DNA from: Kitasatospora viridis
Lineage (GTDB): Bacteria; Actinomycetota; Actinomycetes; Streptomycetales; Streptomycetaceae
Length of the DNA: 64,000 bases
Reading direction: 5' to 3'
NCBI RefSeq assembly: GCF_007829815.1
Contig: NZ_VIWT01000003.1
Span: 651,009-715,008, forward strand
Numbering within the stretch: the first letter of the stretch is position 1; each line of letters starts with the position of its first letter. Both the position numbers and the translations under genes were made by a program. This document shows, piece after piece, positions 16,347 through 24,657 of the stretch. Under the pieces are notes generated by a model. The model was not told the DNA's origin and ran no database searches. It worked only from the letters and a program-made list of their open reading frames with translations.

Positions 16347-16798
16347 CCGACCCCACCACCCGCCAGCGGTGACACGGCCCGCTCGAAGAAGGTCTCCAGC
16401 ACCACCGTCGCCTGCGTCCCGCTGACCCCCTCGATCGCGTAGAGCCGGCGCAGCACGTCCTGCAACTGCTCCGTGGTCGCGGTCCGCACCTTCACCAGCA
16501 CCGAGGCGCTGCCGGCGATCACGTGTGCCTCCAGCAGCTCGGGGATCGCCGCGAAGGCGGCAGCCGACTCGCCCATCCAGGAGGTCGAGTCGATCGTCAC
16601 GTACGCCAGCACGCCGGCGCCGACGGCGGCCGGGTCGACGTCCGCCGCCGTGCGGCGGATCACGCCCCGCTCGCGCAGTTTGCGCACGCGCTCGTGGGCG
16701 GCGCCGGCGGAGAGGCCGACGGCCTTGCCGAGAGCGGCGTAGGACTGGGTGGCGTCCTGCTGAAGGTGCGTCAGCAGCAGCCGGTCGATGTGATCCAT
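16289..16798 (-). CDS. Lrp/AsnC-family regulator
   Basis: A 169-residue feast/famine regulator. The N-terminal helix-turn-helix is ATQSYAALGKAVGLSAGAAH followed by ERVRKLRERGVI. A RAM (amino-acid binding) domain occupies residues 60-145, ending VVLETFFE. The family is usually about 150 residues, so about 20 extra residues (GGGVGQAVQVTG...) form a tail, and that tail lies in the region overlapping the convergent gene. It is divergent from the SMP-30/nadE pair across a spacer with matching repeat sites, and probably regulates them. The effector is unknown. Confidence 0.93.
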   Translation of the reverse strand: MDHIDRLLLTHLQQDATQSYAALGKAVGLSAGAAHERVRKLRERGVIRRTAADVDPAAVGAGVLAYVTIDSTSWMGESAAAFAAIPELLEAHVIAGSASVLVKVRTATTEQLQDVLRRLYAIEGVSGTQATVVLETFFERAVSPLAGGGVGQAVQVTGTAEVVVQEESR

Positions 16799-16810
16799 CC
16801 ATACACTCCT

Positions 16811-16881
16811 TCAGCCGAATGCTGCATTGACCATATCTCATTCGGCAACCTAGGCTTCGATCCATAGATGGTTCAGCCGAA
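16811..16881. promoter_or_regulatory. Probable Lrp binding sites
   Basis: GCCGAATG (16814-16821) and CATTCGGC (16839-16846) form a perfect 8-base inverted repeat. A third half-site, TCAGCCGAA (16873-16881), repeats exactly the word at 16811-16819. Multiple phased half-sites are typical of Lrp/AsnC octamers that wrap DNA. Confidence 0.68.
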
Positions 16882-16898
16882 GACGAAGGGGGAACCTC

Positions 16899-17855
16899 AT
16901 GGGCGGCCTGCGGTCCGAGCTCTACGAGGCGTTCGACGAGCGGTTCCGGACGGACAAGTGCATGAACGGCGACGCCTCGCTGGAGGTGCTGTTCACCGGG
17001 TGCCGGTGGGCCGAGGGTCCGCTCTACCTGCCCGCCTGGCGGCAGTTGGTCTGGAGCGACATCCCCAACGACCGGATGCTGCGGTGGGACGAGGAGACCG
17101 GCGCGGTCAGCGTGTTCCGCCGCTCGGCCGGGCACCCGAACGGGAACACGCTCGACCGCGAGGGCCGGCTGATCACCTGTGAGCAGGGCAACCGCCGGGT
17201 GACCCGGACCGAGCACGACGGCACCCTGACCGTGCTCGCCGAGTACTGGCAGGGCCGGCGGCTGAACAGCCCGAACGACGCGACGGTCGCCGCCGACGGC
17301 ACCGTCTACTTCTCCGACCCGGACTTCGGCATCGGCAGCGACTACGAGGGGCACCGCGCGCCGCGGGAGATCGAGGCCAACAACGTCTACCGGATCGACC
17401 CCCGCACCGGCGAGGTCAGCCTGGCCGCGGACGGCTTCGGCGCCCCGAACGGCCTGGTCCTCTCCCCCGACGGGCGGCGGCTCTACGTCTCGGACACCCG
17501 GGCCGGCCGGATCCGGGTCTTCGACGTGGGCCCGGACGGCACGCTGTCGGACGGCGGGGTCTTCGCCGAGGCCTCCGGGCGCCCGGGGGCCCGCTTCGAC
17601 AACATCCGGTTCGACGACGGCGGCCGGCTCTGGGCCGCCGCGATGGACGACGGTGTGCACTGCTACCACCCGGACGGTACGCTGCTCGGTCGGCTGCGGG
17701 TCCCCGAGACGGTAGCCAACATCACCTGGGGCGGCGCCAAGCGGAACCGGCTCTTCATCGCCGCGGAGACCAGCATCTACTCGGTGGTGATGGCGGTCAC
17801 CGGCACCCACCCCACCGGACCGGGCTCGCGCCCCTGGCTCGACAGGCAGGCTTGA
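16899..17855 (+). CDS. SMP-30/gluconolactonase-like lactonase
   Basis: A 318-residue six-bladed propeller enzyme of the SMP-30/gluconolactonase family. Metal-ligand positions are recognisable: the early Glu in WAEGPLYLP, the Asn in LNSPNDATVAADG and the Asp in LYVSDTRAGRI. Further signs are GHPNGNTLDREGRL and YFSDPDFGIG. It should hydrolyse a sugar lactone in the cytoplasm (no signal peptide). AGGGGGAA precedes ATG 16899. Its stop TGA lies just before the nadE ATG, so they form an operon controlled by the Lrp regulator upstream. Confidence 0.92.
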   Translation: MGGLRSELYEAFDERFRTDKCMNGDASLEVLFTGCRWAEGPLYLPAWRQLVWSDIPNDRMLRWDEETGAVSVFRRSAGHPNGNTLDREGRLITCEQGNRRVTRTEHDGTLTVLAEYWQGRRLNSPNDATVAADGTVYFSDPDFGIGSDYEGHRAPREIEANNVYRIDPRTGEVSLAADGFGAPNGLVLSPDGRRLYVSDTRAGRIRVFDVGPDGTLSDGGVFAEASGRPGARFDNIRFDDGGRLWAAAMDDGVHCYHPDGTLLGRLRVPETVANITWGGAKRNRLFIAAETSIYSVVMAVTGTHPTGPGSRPWLDRQA

Positions 17856-17860
17856 ACGAC

Positions 17861-18694
17861 ATGACCGACCCCATCACGCAGCCCGGCATCGCCCGGGACC
17901 TGCACGTCAGCGCGGACTTCGACCCGGCGCGCGAGGCCGAGCGCCGGATCTCCTTCCTGGTCCGCCAGCTGGCCGCCAGCCGGACCCGCTCGCTGGTGCT
18001 CGGCATCAGCGGCGGGGTGGACTCGCTGACCGCCGGGCGGCTGTGCCAGCTCGCGGTCGAGCGGGTCCGCGAGGCGGGCGGCGAGGCGACCTTCCACGCG
18101 ATGCGACTGCCCTACGGCACCCAGGCGGACGAGGCCGACGCCCAGGCCTCGCTGGTCTTCATCCGCCCCGACGCGGTGCTGACCGTGGACATCGCGCCGG
18201 CCACCAACGGCGCCCTGGAGGCCCTGCACGCCGCCGGCCTGGTGTTCCGCGACGCCGCGCACCAGGACTTCGTCACGGGCAACGTGAAGGCCCGGCAGCG
18301 GATGATCGCCCAGTACGCGGTCGCCGGGGCGTACGACGGCCTGGTGGTCGGCACCGACCACGCGGCGGAGGCGGTCACCGGGTTCTTCACCAAGCACGGC
18401 GACGGCGCGGCCGACGTGGTGCCGCTCACCGGTCTGACGAAGCGGCAGGTGCGCGGCCTGGCCGAGTACCTGGGGGCGCCGGCCGGGCTGGTCTGGAAGC
18501 CGCCGACGGCCGACCTGGAGACGCTCTCGCCGGGCAAGCTGGACGAGGACGCGCTGGGGATCTCCTACCAGGAGATCGACGACTTCCTGGAGGGCAAGCC
18601 GGTCGCCGAGGAGACGGCCGAGGCGCTGATGGCCCGTTACCGGATGACGGCGCACAAGCGCCGGCTGCCGTTCGCCCCGCAGGACGAGGCCTGA
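17861..18694 (+). CDS. nadE: NH3-dependent NAD+ synthetase
   Basis: A 277-residue NAD synthase that amidates deamido-NAD with ammonia and ATP, the last step of NAD synthesis. The ATP pyrophosphatase loop is LGISGGVDSLTAGRL (SGGVDS, residues about 47-52). Other family blocks are MRLPYGTQADEADA, TGNVKARQRMIAQYA and VGTDHAAEAVTGFFTKHGDG, all as in the E. coli-type short enzyme without a glutaminase domain. ATG 17861 is preferred over TTG 17852 because GGCAGG lies about 10 bases upstream. The gene almost overlaps the SMP-30 gene. Confidence 0.96.
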   Translation: MTDPITQPGIARDLHVSADFDPAREAERRISFLVRQLAASRTRSLVLGISGGVDSLTAGRLCQLAVERVREAGGEATFHAMRLPYGTQADEADAQASLVFIRPDAVLTVDIAPATNGALEALHAAGLVFRDAAHQDFVTGNVKARQRMIAQYAVAGAYDGLVVGTDHAAEAVTGFFTKHGDGAADVVPLTGLTKRQVRGLAEYLGAPAGLVWKPPTADLETLSPGKLDEDALGISYQEIDDFLEGKPVAEETAEALMARYRMTAHKRRLPFAPQDEA

Positions 18695-18713
18695 CACCGT
18701 GTGACCGGCACGG

Positions 18714-18749
18714 CCTGCCCGGTGCGGTCCGCCGACCGCACCGGGCAGG
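18714..18749. terminator. Bidirectional stem-loop terminator
   Basis: A perfect 16-base stem, CCTGCCCGGTGCGGTC (18714-18729) with its complement at 18734-18749 around a CGCC loop, separates nadE from the convergent GH5 gene. Confidence 0.85.
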
Positions 18750-18764
18750 GTCCGTACGGCAGGC

Positions 18765-20720
18765 TCAGCCGAGCGGTCGGCAGAGCAGCGCGTCCGGCAC
18801 TCCCCCGTCGTTCCACTGCCAGGTGTAGGCGACCCCGGCGACGTACTCGCCGTCGCCGCACTGGCCCTTGTAGTAGCCGGGCGCCCAGTCGCTCGCGGTG
18901 GAGCCGCCGGTGGCCGGGCGGTTGTCGCCGTGGTCGAACCAGACGTCGTGGCCGCCGGTGGGCAGGGCGGTCGCGGCGGGCGCGCAGAGCAGGGCCGCCA
19001 TCGCGTTGCCGTTGACGCTGTAGCCGACGGCGAAGGTGTTGTCGGGGCACTGCAGTTTGTTGTAGCCCGAGGCCCAGTCGCCCTCGGTGACGTAGCGCTC
19101 GTCGGTCACCACCACGGGCGCGGCGCCGGAGCGGGCCGGCTCGCCCGCGTCGGTGCACAGGCCGCGGCTGTCGCTGCGGCCGAGGCCGGTCAGGCGCTCG
19201 CTGTCGGGGCAGTTGCCCTTGCGGTTGCCGTAGCTCCAGTCGGGCTGGGCCAGCATGGCGGCCGAGACGTCCTGGTCGGCGTGGTCGAGGTCGAGCATGT
19301 TCCAGTGGTTCACCGGCGCCACCTGGCCGGTGTACGAGGGCGCATCGATGAGCGCGTTCCAGTCGGTGGCCCGCCAGTCACCGGGGTCCTCGACGCCGAG
19401 CCGCCTGCCGGCCGAGTCGTAGGAGAGCATCGCCCAGTTGTCCTGCGGGTTCCCGCTCGCGTCCAGCCAGCCGATCAGCGGCCAGATCGCGAAGTCGGTG
19501 TCGTTCTGTTCGAGGATCTTGGTGAAGCTGTCGAACCAGGCCTGCTCCTTGGTGTCGGTGGAGCCGCGCCCGGCGGCGCCGAACTCGCTCACCCACACCG
19601 GTGCGGTGAAGTGCTGGCCGGACTGGGTGACGAACAGGGCCTCCTGGTTCACCACTTGGGCCAGCTGATCGGGCGTGAAGTCCTCGTAGCGCGGGTCCGA
19701 GGTCACGCCGAGGCCGCTGCTCGCGCCGCTGTTGGCGGGGCCGGTGTAGGCGTAGAAGTGCGCGGAGTAGACCAACTTGCCCGAGTTGATCAGGGTGTTG
19801 GAGAGGTTCGCGACCGGGGTGAGCATCGGCCGCCCGTGCGCGGTGATGTCGGTGGGGATGCCGTACCAGTTGATCCCCTCCATGATGACCAGCATGTCGG
19901 GGTCGGCCTGGAGGATCTGGTTGCCGGCCTCCTCGAAGGCGGCGTACTCGTCATGGGAGTCGTCCCAGCCCCAGTTGGGGTCGTCCCAGGTGTCGCGGCG
20001 CACCTCGTTGCGCAGGTCGGCGCCGACCACCCGCTTGTTCGCCTTGTAGCGGTTCACCATGAACAGCCAGTCGGCCTCCCACTGCTGGGTGGTCTGGCCG
20101 CTGTTCCAGCGCTCGTTGCCGTCCAGTCCGCAGCAGAACCGGTAGCTGGTGGTGTGGTTGTTGAGGATCACCGCGAAGCCGTCGGCGGTCAGCGCGGCCA
20201 CCACCGCGTCGTAGACCTGCAGCGGGGTGTCGCCCTTGAGCTGCGGGTTGGCGGCCACCGCGGAGTCCGGCACCGTACTGGTGTCGTGGATCAGCGCGTT
20301 GGCGAACGGCAGCCGGACCGCGTTCAGCCCGAGGCCGTGCAGGTCCGCCATGATCTGGGGCAGGGAGGCCCGGTCGAGGCCCAGCGGGATGTCGTTGGAG
20401 ACCTGGCCGGCCTGGTTGTTCGCCGGGTCGGTGGTGGAGCCGCTGCCCTCCCAGGTGCCCTGCGCGCCCGACCAGTTGCCGGCCTTCAGCTTGAACCGGT
20501 TGCCGTTCGCGTCGACGATGTAGCGCCCCCGGGTGCTCAGCGGGCCGGTCCAGGAGGCGGCGAGCTGGGCGCCGGTGAGCACGGTCGGCGCGCTGCCCGC
20601 AGCCGGCGGAGCCGCGGCGGCGCCGCCCGCGGGCAGGCCGAGCAGGGCGGTGGCGACGGCGGCGGCGAGCGCGACCAGTCGGGCGGGTATCGGTACGCGG
20701 GCGCGACGAGGCGCTGTCAT
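18765..20720 (-). CDS. Secreted GH5-family glycoside hydrolase
   Basis: A 651-residue exported glycosidase. Signal peptide: MTAPRRARVPIP, hydrophobic core, then GGAAAAP. The catalytic barrel spans about residues 50-480, with the acid/base in DLRNEVRRD (near 237) and the nucleophile in VWVSEFGAAG (near 380), matching GH5 cellulase-type retaining enzymes. The C-terminal 150 residues hold three cysteine-containing repeats (WSYGNRKGNCP, WASGYNKLQCP, WAPGYYKGQCG), perhaps a carbohydrate-binding module. ATG 20720 follows GGAGCT. Substrate (beta-glucan, mannan or glycolipid) is not resolved. The upstream spacer is AT-richer. Confidence 0.9.
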   Translation of the reverse strand: MTAPRRARVPIPARLVALAAAVATALLGLPAGGAAAAPPAAGSAPTVLTGAQLAASWTGPLSTRGRYIVDANGNRFKLKAGNWSGAQGTWEGSGSTTDPANNQAGQVSNDIPLGLDRASLPQIMADLHGLGLNAVRLPFANALIHDTSTVPDSAVAANPQLKGDTPLQVYDAVVAALTADGFAVILNNHTTSYRFCCGLDGNERWNSGQTTQQWEADWLFMVNRYKANKRVVGADLRNEVRRDTWDDPNWGWDDSHDEYAAFEEAGNQILQADPDMLVIMEGINWYGIPTDITAHGRPMLTPVANLSNTLINSGKLVYSAHFYAYTGPANSGASSGLGVTSDPRYEDFTPDQLAQVVNQEALFVTQSGQHFTAPVWVSEFGAAGRGSTDTKEQAWFDSFTKILEQNDTDFAIWPLIGWLDASGNPQDNWAMLSYDSAGRRLGVEDPGDWRATDWNALIDAPSYTGQVAPVNHWNMLDLDHADQDVSAAMLAQPDWSYGNRKGNCPDSERLTGLGRSDSRGLCTDAGEPARSGAAPVVVTDERYVTEGDWASGYNKLQCPDNTFAVGYSVNGNAMAALLCAPAATALPTGGHDVWFDHGDNRPATGGSTASDWAPGYYKGQCGDGEYVAGVAYTWQWNDGGVPDALLCRPLG

Positions 20721-21087
20721 GACAGCTCCAATGAGGGTGTAGGGGGGGGACGAACTGACCCAAGATGGGCTCCCGCTCGCACTGCCCGGCGAGCGTCTGC
20801 ACAGAATCCAACATCCAACGGCCATCCGGACCAACGCCGCGGCGAACCAAGAGTTGCACAGACATGAAGAATCAAAAAGGGCTTGTCTGAACGAACTTGG
20901 ACCTATTCCGAACAACCTCGAACACGCTACCCTACGGTCCGGTAACCGGTTCTCAGGCACCTTCCACCCGCCCCGGCACACCGGCTGACGGCGGGTCAGC
21001 ACAGCGACGCAGCGGCGGCCGTGCCCCGGATCCGGGCGCGGCCGCACCGCCGCGCCCTCCACTGGCTTCCGACCCCGAAGGCGACCC
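20721..21087. promoter_or_regulatory. Divergent spacer of GH5 and secreted-protein genes
   Basis: A 367-base region without a gene. The part 20820-20950 is distinctly AT-richer than its surroundings and should hold both promoters. A short inverted repeat, CCGGTAACCGG, lies near 20938-20948. I looked for a CebR-type box (TGGGAGCGCTCCCA) and did not see one. Confidence 0.45.
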
Positions 21088-22452
21088 GTGTCCATCCGAA
21101 GGTTGACCCTGCCCGTCCTCGCCACCTCCGCGGTGCTCCTGCTCTGGAGCGGCGGCCTGCCCGCGGCCTACGCCGCCGATGCCGCCCGCCCCGCCACCAC
21201 GCTCCCCGCCGCGCTGGCCGCGCCGGACGCCACACCGTCCGCCGTCACCGTCGCCACGCCCACCGGCGGCGACGCGCCCGCCAAGGCCGACGCCCCCGCC
21301 CTGGCGCTCAGCTCCTACGACCCGCACAGCGGGCAGGCCGTGCTCAGCGCGCACGGGCCCGCCGCACCGCAGGCCGCCGCCGGGCTGCACCCCGGCCAGC
21401 TGATCGACAGCCCGCCCTCGGCCGCCGCCCCGCACGGCGCGCTGGTCAAGGTCACCGGCGTCCAGAAGACCGGCGACGCGGTGCGGGTCAGCACCCGCCC
21501 GGCCACCCTGCCTGAGCTGCTCGGCCACACCAAGGCCGCGCTCCAGGCGCCGGTCAGCCCGGCCGCCTTCTCGGTGCAGCCGCAGGTCAAGGGCCTCCAG
21601 GTGACGTACGACAGCACCGGCCTGACCAGCGCCGACGGCTCGATCTCCGGCGGCCTGGGCCTGAGCGCGAACGCCACCGTGCCGCTGCCGAACGGCTCCA
21701 GCGCCACCCTGGCCGGCTCGGTCGAGCTCGACCCGACCATCGACTTCTCCTACCAGGGCGGCCTGGGCGCGCTCGCCCCGCAGCAGGCCCGGGTCGGCTT
21801 CCAGCTCGGCGCGCACGCCGACTGGCACGTGACGGCCGGTCTGACCGCCACCGGCACGCCGCTCAGCATCCCGATCGCCAACCTGAGCGCCAGCCCGGTG
21901 GTGATGGTCGGCGCCCTGCCGGTGGTGATCAACCTGGACCTCACGCTCTCCGCCGACATCAGCGCCGACGGCACCGTCAGCATCGACGCCAAGCAGAGCT
22001 ACGACGGCAGTTGGGGCGTGCACTCGGACTACGCCCAGGGGCAGGGCTGGACCACCAGCACCGACCCGAGCACCTCCACCGTCACCCCGCTCGCGCTGGA
22101 CCTGAGCGGCGACGCCTCGGTGAAGACCGGCCTGGTGGCCCAGGCCTCGGTCTCGCTCTACGACGCGCTCGGCGTGAAGGCCTCGATCGAGCCGTACCTG
22201 CGCACCGCCGTGCACGGTTCGGTGGTGCTGGACGGCACCGGCGCCGCGCCCGTGGTCAACGGCACGGTCAGCCTCTACGGTGGACTCGACATCGACGGCG
22301 CCCTGTTCGCCCGGCTGGCGATCCTCGGCACCACCCTGGCCGAGCAGGACCTGCCGTTCCTGACCTTCGAGCGCGAGTGGCCGATCGACAGCTGGAGCAC
22401 CGGCGGCGCGCCGACCGCCCTGCCGGGCGCCAGCGCCGGCTCGTCCAGCTGA
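21088..22452 (+). CDS. Large secreted protein, unknown function
   Basis: A 454-residue exported protein starting at GTG 21088. The signal peptide ends near AAYAADAAR (about residue 30). It has no cysteines after the signal and is rich in Ala, Thr, Ser and Val. From about residue 170 it looks strongly beta-structured, with repeated strands such as GSVELDPTIDFSYQGG, LPVVINLDLTLSADIS and GTVSLYGGLDIDGAL. The regular alternation suggests a beta-sandwich or solenoid, perhaps a wall or matrix component. No enzyme motif is visible. It is divergent from the GH5 gene and ends before paired hairpins. Confidence 0.78.
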   Translation: MSIRRLTLPVLATSAVLLLWSGGLPAAYAADAARPATTLPAALAAPDATPSAVTVATPTGGDAPAKADAPALALSSYDPHSGQAVLSAHGPAAPQAAAGLHPGQLIDSPPSAAAPHGALVKVTGVQKTGDAVRVSTRPATLPELLGHTKAALQAPVSPAAFSVQPQVKGLQVTYDSTGLTSADGSISGGLGLSANATVPLPNGSSATLAGSVELDPTIDFSYQGGLGALAPQQARVGFQLGAHADWHVTAGLTATGTPLSIPIANLSASPVVMVGALPVVINLDLTLSADISADGTVSIDAKQSYDGSWGVHSDYAQGQGWTTSTDPSTSTVTPLALDLSGDASVKTGLVAQASVSLYDALGVKASIEPYLRTAVHGSVVLDGTGAAPVVNGTVSLYGGLDIDGALFARLAILGTTLAEQDLPFLTFEREWPIDSWSTGGAPTALPGASAGSSS

Positions 22453-22482
22453 CCGCCAGCTGACGGACAGTCAGGAGCACAC

Positions 22483-22518
22483 CGCGGCCCCGGAGTTCCA
22501 CCTTACTCGGGGGCCGCG
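22483..22518. terminator. Stem-loop terminator 1 of 2
   Basis: Arms 22483-22495 (CGCGGCCCCGGAG) and 22506-22518 (CTCGGGGGCCGCG), one mismatch and a 10-base loop, between convergent genes. Confidence 0.75.
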
Positions 22519-22537
22519 ACAGGCCCATACGCTACGC

Positions 22538-22578
22538 CACCGGACCGCCTCCCACCTACTCGGGGTGGCGGTTCGGTG
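22538..22578. terminator. Stem-loop terminator 2 of 2
   Basis: Arms CACCGGACCGCC (22538-22549) and GGCGGTTCGGTG (22567-22578), one mismatch. With the preceding hairpin it separates the secreted-protein gene from the convergent response-regulator gene. Confidence 0.7.
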
Positions 22579-22608
22579 AACTGACTGATCGTCAACAGCC
22601 CTTCGCAC

Positions 22609-23262
22609 TCACTCGTCCAGCCCGACCAGGCCCGACCGGAAGGCCAGGATCACCAGCTGCACCCGGTCCCGGGCACCGGTCTTGGCGAGCAGCCGGGTGA
22701 CGTAGGTCTTCACCGTGCCCATGCTGATCACGAGGTCGGCGGCGATCTCGGTGTTGGACCGGCCCCGGCCGACCAGGGTGAGCAACTCCCTCTCCCGGTC
22801 GGTGAGTCCGGCGAGCCGGGCGGCGGCGGGCTCCGGGCGGCGGGCGAACTCGGCGATCAGGCGGCGGGTGACGCTCGGGGCGATCAGCGCCTCACCGGCC
22901 GCCACCACCCGGATCGCGGCCAGGATGTCGGCCAGCGCCATGTCCTTGACCAGGAAGCCGGAGGCGCCGGCCCGCAGCGCGCCGTGCACGTGCTCGTCCT
23001 CGTCGAAGGTGGTGAGCACCAGCACCCGGGGCCCGTCGGGCCGTGCGGTGATCCGCCGGGTGGCCTCGACGCCGTCCACCGCTCCGGCCATCCGCAGGTC
23101 CATCAGCACGACGTCGGGCGCGAGTTCGCCGACCAGGCGAACCGCCTCGACGCCGTTGCCGGCCTCCCCGGCGACTTCGAGGTCATCGGTGCCGGAGATC
23201 GCCATCTCCAACGCGGCCCGGACCAGCGGCTGGTCGTCGACCAGCAGGACCCGCACGGTCAC
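22609..23262 (-). CDS. NarL/LuxR-family response regulator
   Basis: A 217-residue two-component response regulator. The receiver domain begins VRVLLVDDQPLVR; the phosphorylated Asp is in VVLMDLRM near residue 53, and the switch Thr/Lys are in VLTTFDED and FLVKDMA. The C-terminal LuxR helix-turn-helix is LTDRERELLTLVGRGRSNTE, then GTVKTYVTRLLAK. GTG 23262 overlaps the stop of the kinase gene (GTGA), so the pair is co-translated. It probably controls the divergent ABC transporter. Confidence 0.95.
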   Translation of the reverse strand: MTVRVLLVDDQPLVRAALEMAISGTDDLEVAGEAGNGVEAVRLVGELAPDVVLMDLRMAGAVDGVEATRRITARPDGPRVLVLTTFDEDEHVHGALRAGASGFLVKDMALADILAAIRVVAAGEALIAPSVTRRLIAEFARRPEPAAARLAGLTDRERELLTLVGRGRSNTEIAADLVISMGTVKTYVTRLLAKTGARDRVQLVILAFRSGLVGLDE

Positions 23263-24524
23263 CGGACACCGCCCGCGACCGGCAGCCGGGCCGCCACCCG
23301 GAAGCCGCCGCCGCGCGGCCCGGCCTGGAACTCCCCGTGCAGCAGGGCCACCCGCTCGCGCAGCCCGACCAGGCCGTGCCCGCCGCCCGGCGCGGCGGAC
23401 CGGCCGCGCCCCCGGTCGGTGATCTCCACGGCGACCTGCTCCGCGTCCCGGCAGTCGATGGAGACCTCGCAGGACCGGGCACCGGCGTGCCGGACCACGT
23501 TGGCCACCGCTTCCTGGATGATCCGGAAGGCGGCCAGGTCGACGTCCGGCGGCAGTCGGCGCGGCTCGCCGGCCCAGCGCACGTCCACCCGGACGCCGGC
23601 CGCGGTGGTGGTGGCGGCCAGCCGGTCGAGGTCGGCCAGGCCCGGCGCCCCCGGCTCCGGCTCCACCCCTGGCTGCACCCCGGGTTGGGGCCCGTCGGCC
23701 GCGCGCAGCGCGCCGAGCATCCGGCGCAGCCCGGCCAGGGTCTCCCGCCCGGCGGCCTCGATCTCGCCGAGCGCCGCCTTGGCCCGCTCCGGCTTGCTGT
23801 CGATCACCAGCGCGGCCGCGCCGGCCTGCAGCGCGACCACGCCGATGCTGTGCGCCACGGTGTCGTGCATCTCCCGGGCGATCCGCAGCCGTTCGGCGGT
23901 GACGGCGCGGGCGGCGAGCTCGGCGCCGAGCGCCTCGGCGTGCTCCCGGGACTGCCGGATCGAGCGGCCGACCAGCCAGGCGATCACCGCGACCAGCAGC
24001 CCCTGGTCGGAGATGCCCAGGTGCGGCGCGCTGCTGGTCACCTCGTAGCGGCCGAGCCGCAGCACCGTGCCCGGCAGGGGCGCGCCGTTCCAGGTCTCGG
24101 TGCTCAGGCCCAGCGCGTTGTCCTGCACCAGGCCCAGGTGCAGCAGCAGCACGCCCACCACCAGGGCCAGCGCGGCCCGCGAGCTGCGGCGCGGCTGACC
24201 CGCCGTCACCGCGCAGAGCGCGACGTCGACCGCGAGCAGCGCGGAGGGCGGCAGTTGGACGCCGGCCCGCCAGCCGCCGGCCACCCCGGTCGCGGCGGCC
24301 AGCAGCAGGCCGGTCGCCGCGACCGGGAAGCGGCGCAGCAGCACCGCGGCCGCGCAGGCGAGCAGCGAGCCCGCGGTGATCACCGACCAGTCCCAGGACC
24401 CGGCCGGCGGCCGCCCCGCAACGGTGAGCGCCGGGTAGCCGACCGAGACGCCCCAGGCCAGCACGATCCACACGGCGGGCGGCACCCGCTTGAGCCGGGG
24501 CAGGGCTAGGGGGGTCGGGGTCAT
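23259..24524 (-). CDS. Sensor histidine kinase (HisKA_3 type)
   Basis: A 421-residue membrane kinase. Four to five transmembrane helices fill residues about 15-175. A coiled region leads to the HisKA_3 dimerisation box RIAREMHDTVAHSIGVV, with the phosphorylated His near residue 218. The ATP domain has FRIIQEAVANVVRHAG (N box) and GGGHGLVGLRERV (G box). ATG 24524 matches the first hydrophilic-then-membrane pattern; longer frames run into the neighbour's promoter. This kind of kinase with little external domain often senses membrane stress or drugs with an adjacent ABC transporter. Confidence 0.94.
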   Translation of the reverse strand: MTPTPLALPRLKRVPPAVWIVLAWGVSVGYPALTVAGRPPAGSWDWSVITAGSLLACAAAVLLRRFPVAATGLLLAAATGVAGGWRAGVQLPPSALLAVDVALCAVTAGQPRRSSRAALALVVGVLLLHLGLVQDNALGLSTETWNGAPLPGTVLRLGRYEVTSSAPHLGISDQGLLVAVIAWLVGRSIRQSREHAEALGAELAARAVTAERLRIAREMHDTVAHSIGVVALQAGAAALVIDSKPERAKAALGEIEAAGRETLAGLRRMLGALRAADGPQPGVQPGVEPEPGAPGLADLDRLAATTTAAGVRVDVRWAGEPRRLPPDVDLAAFRIIQEAVANVVRHAGARSCEVSIDCRDAEQVAVEITDRGRGRSAAPGGGHGLVGLRERVALLHGEFQAGPRGGGFRVAARLPVAGGVR

Positions 24525-24657
24525 GCGGGCGATCTTAGCCAGCCGTATCCGAACGGCCATCCGACCGGGGTTGTACAACCCCGGTCCCCCGTCGGCCGAC
24601 GAACTGTCAGCCCGGCTCGGATGCCCGGCGGTGCTCGCGGCGGGCACCGTTGAACCC

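Noticed and set aside
18930..20867. Forward frame of 645 codons opposite the GH5 gene
   Set aside because: Val/Gly/Ala-rich shadow of the GH5 coding strand with no motif.
20721..21087. Cellulose-regulator (CebR) operator
   Set aside because: No TGGGAGCGCTCCCA-like palindrome is present in the GH5 promoter region.
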